From NCBI GenBank assembly GCA_947074125.1, contig CAMTOM010000090.1, positions 1 to 6,428 on the forward strand: a DNA stretch of 6,428 nucleotides, given 5' to 3'. The notes under the pieces are model-generated. The model worked only from the letters and a program-made list of their open reading frames with translations. It was not told where the DNA came from and did not search any database. Positions 6,198-6,428 of the stretch are shown in pieces. Made by a program: the position numbers and the translations under genes. Positions within the stretch are counted from its first letter, which is position 1. The number at the start of each line of letters is the position of its first letter. Source of the DNA: an uncultured Desulfovibrionaceae bacterium (lineage in GTDB: Bacteria > Desulfobacterota > Desulfovibrionia > Desulfovibrionales > Desulfovibrionaceae).

Positions 6198-6239
6198 GCA
6201 GCATCCCCAATAGGGATTTTGAGGAAAAGCTGCCTCAAA
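6198..6239 (+). promoter_or_regulatory. Possible structured mRNA leader of alaS
   Basis: Three complementary pairs sit in 42 bases: GCAGC (6198-6202) with GCTGC (6229-6233), ATCCC (6203-6207) with GGGAT (6213-6217), and TTTGAGG (6218-6224) with CCTCAAA (6233-6239). The first two can nest, while the third holds most of GCTGC in its loop, so the leader could switch between folds or form a pseudoknot. It ends 12 nt before the alaS ribosome site. No T-box, known riboswitch core or leader peptide was recognised. Confidence 0.35.
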
Positions 6240-6263
6240 TAACAATTTTATGGAGTGTAATCC

Positions 6264-6428
6264 ATGCTGACTGCCCAAGAAATCCGCCGCCGTTTTCTCG
6301 CTTATTTCGCGCAAAACAATCCCGAAATTGTGCGTTCCGGCCCGCTTATCCCGCATGGTGACCCCTCGCTTCGTTTTGCCCCTCCTTGCCCTGCACAGTT
6401 TAACAAGCTTTTTCTTGGTGAGGAACTG
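6264..6428 (+). CDS. alaS: Alanyl-tRNA synthetase, N-terminal fragment cut by window end
   Basis: AlaRS charges tRNA-Ala with alanine, a class II aminoacylation reaction in the cytoplasm. Only the first 55 residues are in the window. They follow the family beginning closely: EIRRRFLAYF (6-15), EIVRSGPLIPHGDPSLRF (21-38) and QFNKLFLGEE (45-54), against the usual EIR-FL-FF, V-SS-L-P-DP-L-F and QFK-FLG pattern. GGAG (6252-6255) lies 8 nt before the ATG. It is on the same strand as recA, 169 bp downstream, an arrangement common in deltaproteobacteria. Oddity: the segment between F38 and Q45, normally TNAGM plus one residue and highly conserved, reads APPCPA with no change in length. Reading the other two frames does not restore the usual motif, so a local double frameshift is not the cause. 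A diverged or paralogous AlaRS is possible. Confidence 0.9.
   Translation, partial: MLTAQEIRRRFLAYFAQNNPEIVRSGPLIPHGDPSLRFAPPCPAQFNKLFLGEEL

Noticed and set aside
6095..6263. T-box riboswitch or recX in front of alaS
   Set aside because: I found no T-box core sequence or specifier stem, T-boxes are mainly Gram-positive, and the gap is too short for recX.
6120..6356. 78-codon minus-strand frame covering the recA-alaS gap
   Set aside because: It overlaps the alaS start and the hairpins, has no ribosome site that I can see, and its cysteine-rich composition looks like chance translation.
1..6428. CRISPR array, tRNA/rRNA gene, insertion sequence or phage remnant
   Set aside because: No regularly spaced repeats, cloverleaf or rRNA-like stretches, transposase motifs or terminal repeats were found on either strand.

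Overview
The window looks like core chromosome from a sulfate-reducer-type deltaproteobacterium (Desulfovibrionaceae-like Desulfobacterota). Three things point there: recA followed directly by alaS with no recX between them, an HD-domain gene overlapping a ddl whose ATP-grasp motifs have an unusual form, and a bacterial RqcH/NFACT protein beside dksA. Base composition is roughly balanced by eye. I see no phage, transposon, CRISPR or other island signature. The lineage call is inference; I could not search databases.

Layout. The left three quarters (1-4869) is one run of five genes on the minus strand. In transcription order they are: a PP-loop ATPase fused to a degenerate NFACT-R-type RNA-binding domain (4869-3802), a DksA-type zinc-finger regulator (3668-3303), the ribosome-quality-control factor RqcH (3207-1597), an HD-domain hydrolase (about 1513-854), and D-alanine--D-alanine ligase (897 to beyond base 1). 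The last two overlap by 44 bp. A strong GC-rich hairpin separates dksA from rqcH. The right quarter is on the plus strand: recA (5027-6094), with a good sigma-70-like promoter and a 15-bp palindrome at its predicted transcription start, then a 169-bp intergenic stretch rich in hairpins, then the first 55 codons of alaS (6264 to the window end). The stretch between the two arms (4870-5026) is a divergent promoter region. No stretch longer than 300 bases lacks a gene.

How the genes fit together. The minus-strand genes centre on translation and its stress responses: predicted tRNA thiolation, ppGpp-linked control of rRNA and tRNA transcription, and rescue of stalled 50S-peptidyl-tRNA complexes. 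They are followed by a probable nucleotide hydrolase and a peptidoglycan precursor enzyme. The plus arm provides recombination and SOS signalling (RecA) and tRNA-Ala charging (AlaRS). RqcH elsewhere uses Ala-tRNA, so rqcH, alaS and ddl all touch alanine, though this may be coincidence.

The points most worth checking are: the pairing of a PP-loop/NFACT-R protein with RqcH; the apparent loss of the Asp-Arg pair in RqcH; the replacement of the usual TNAGM segment in AlaRS by APPCP; the recA palindrome; and the hairpin-rich leader before alaS. None of these proves a new system. Most of the window is housekeeping.
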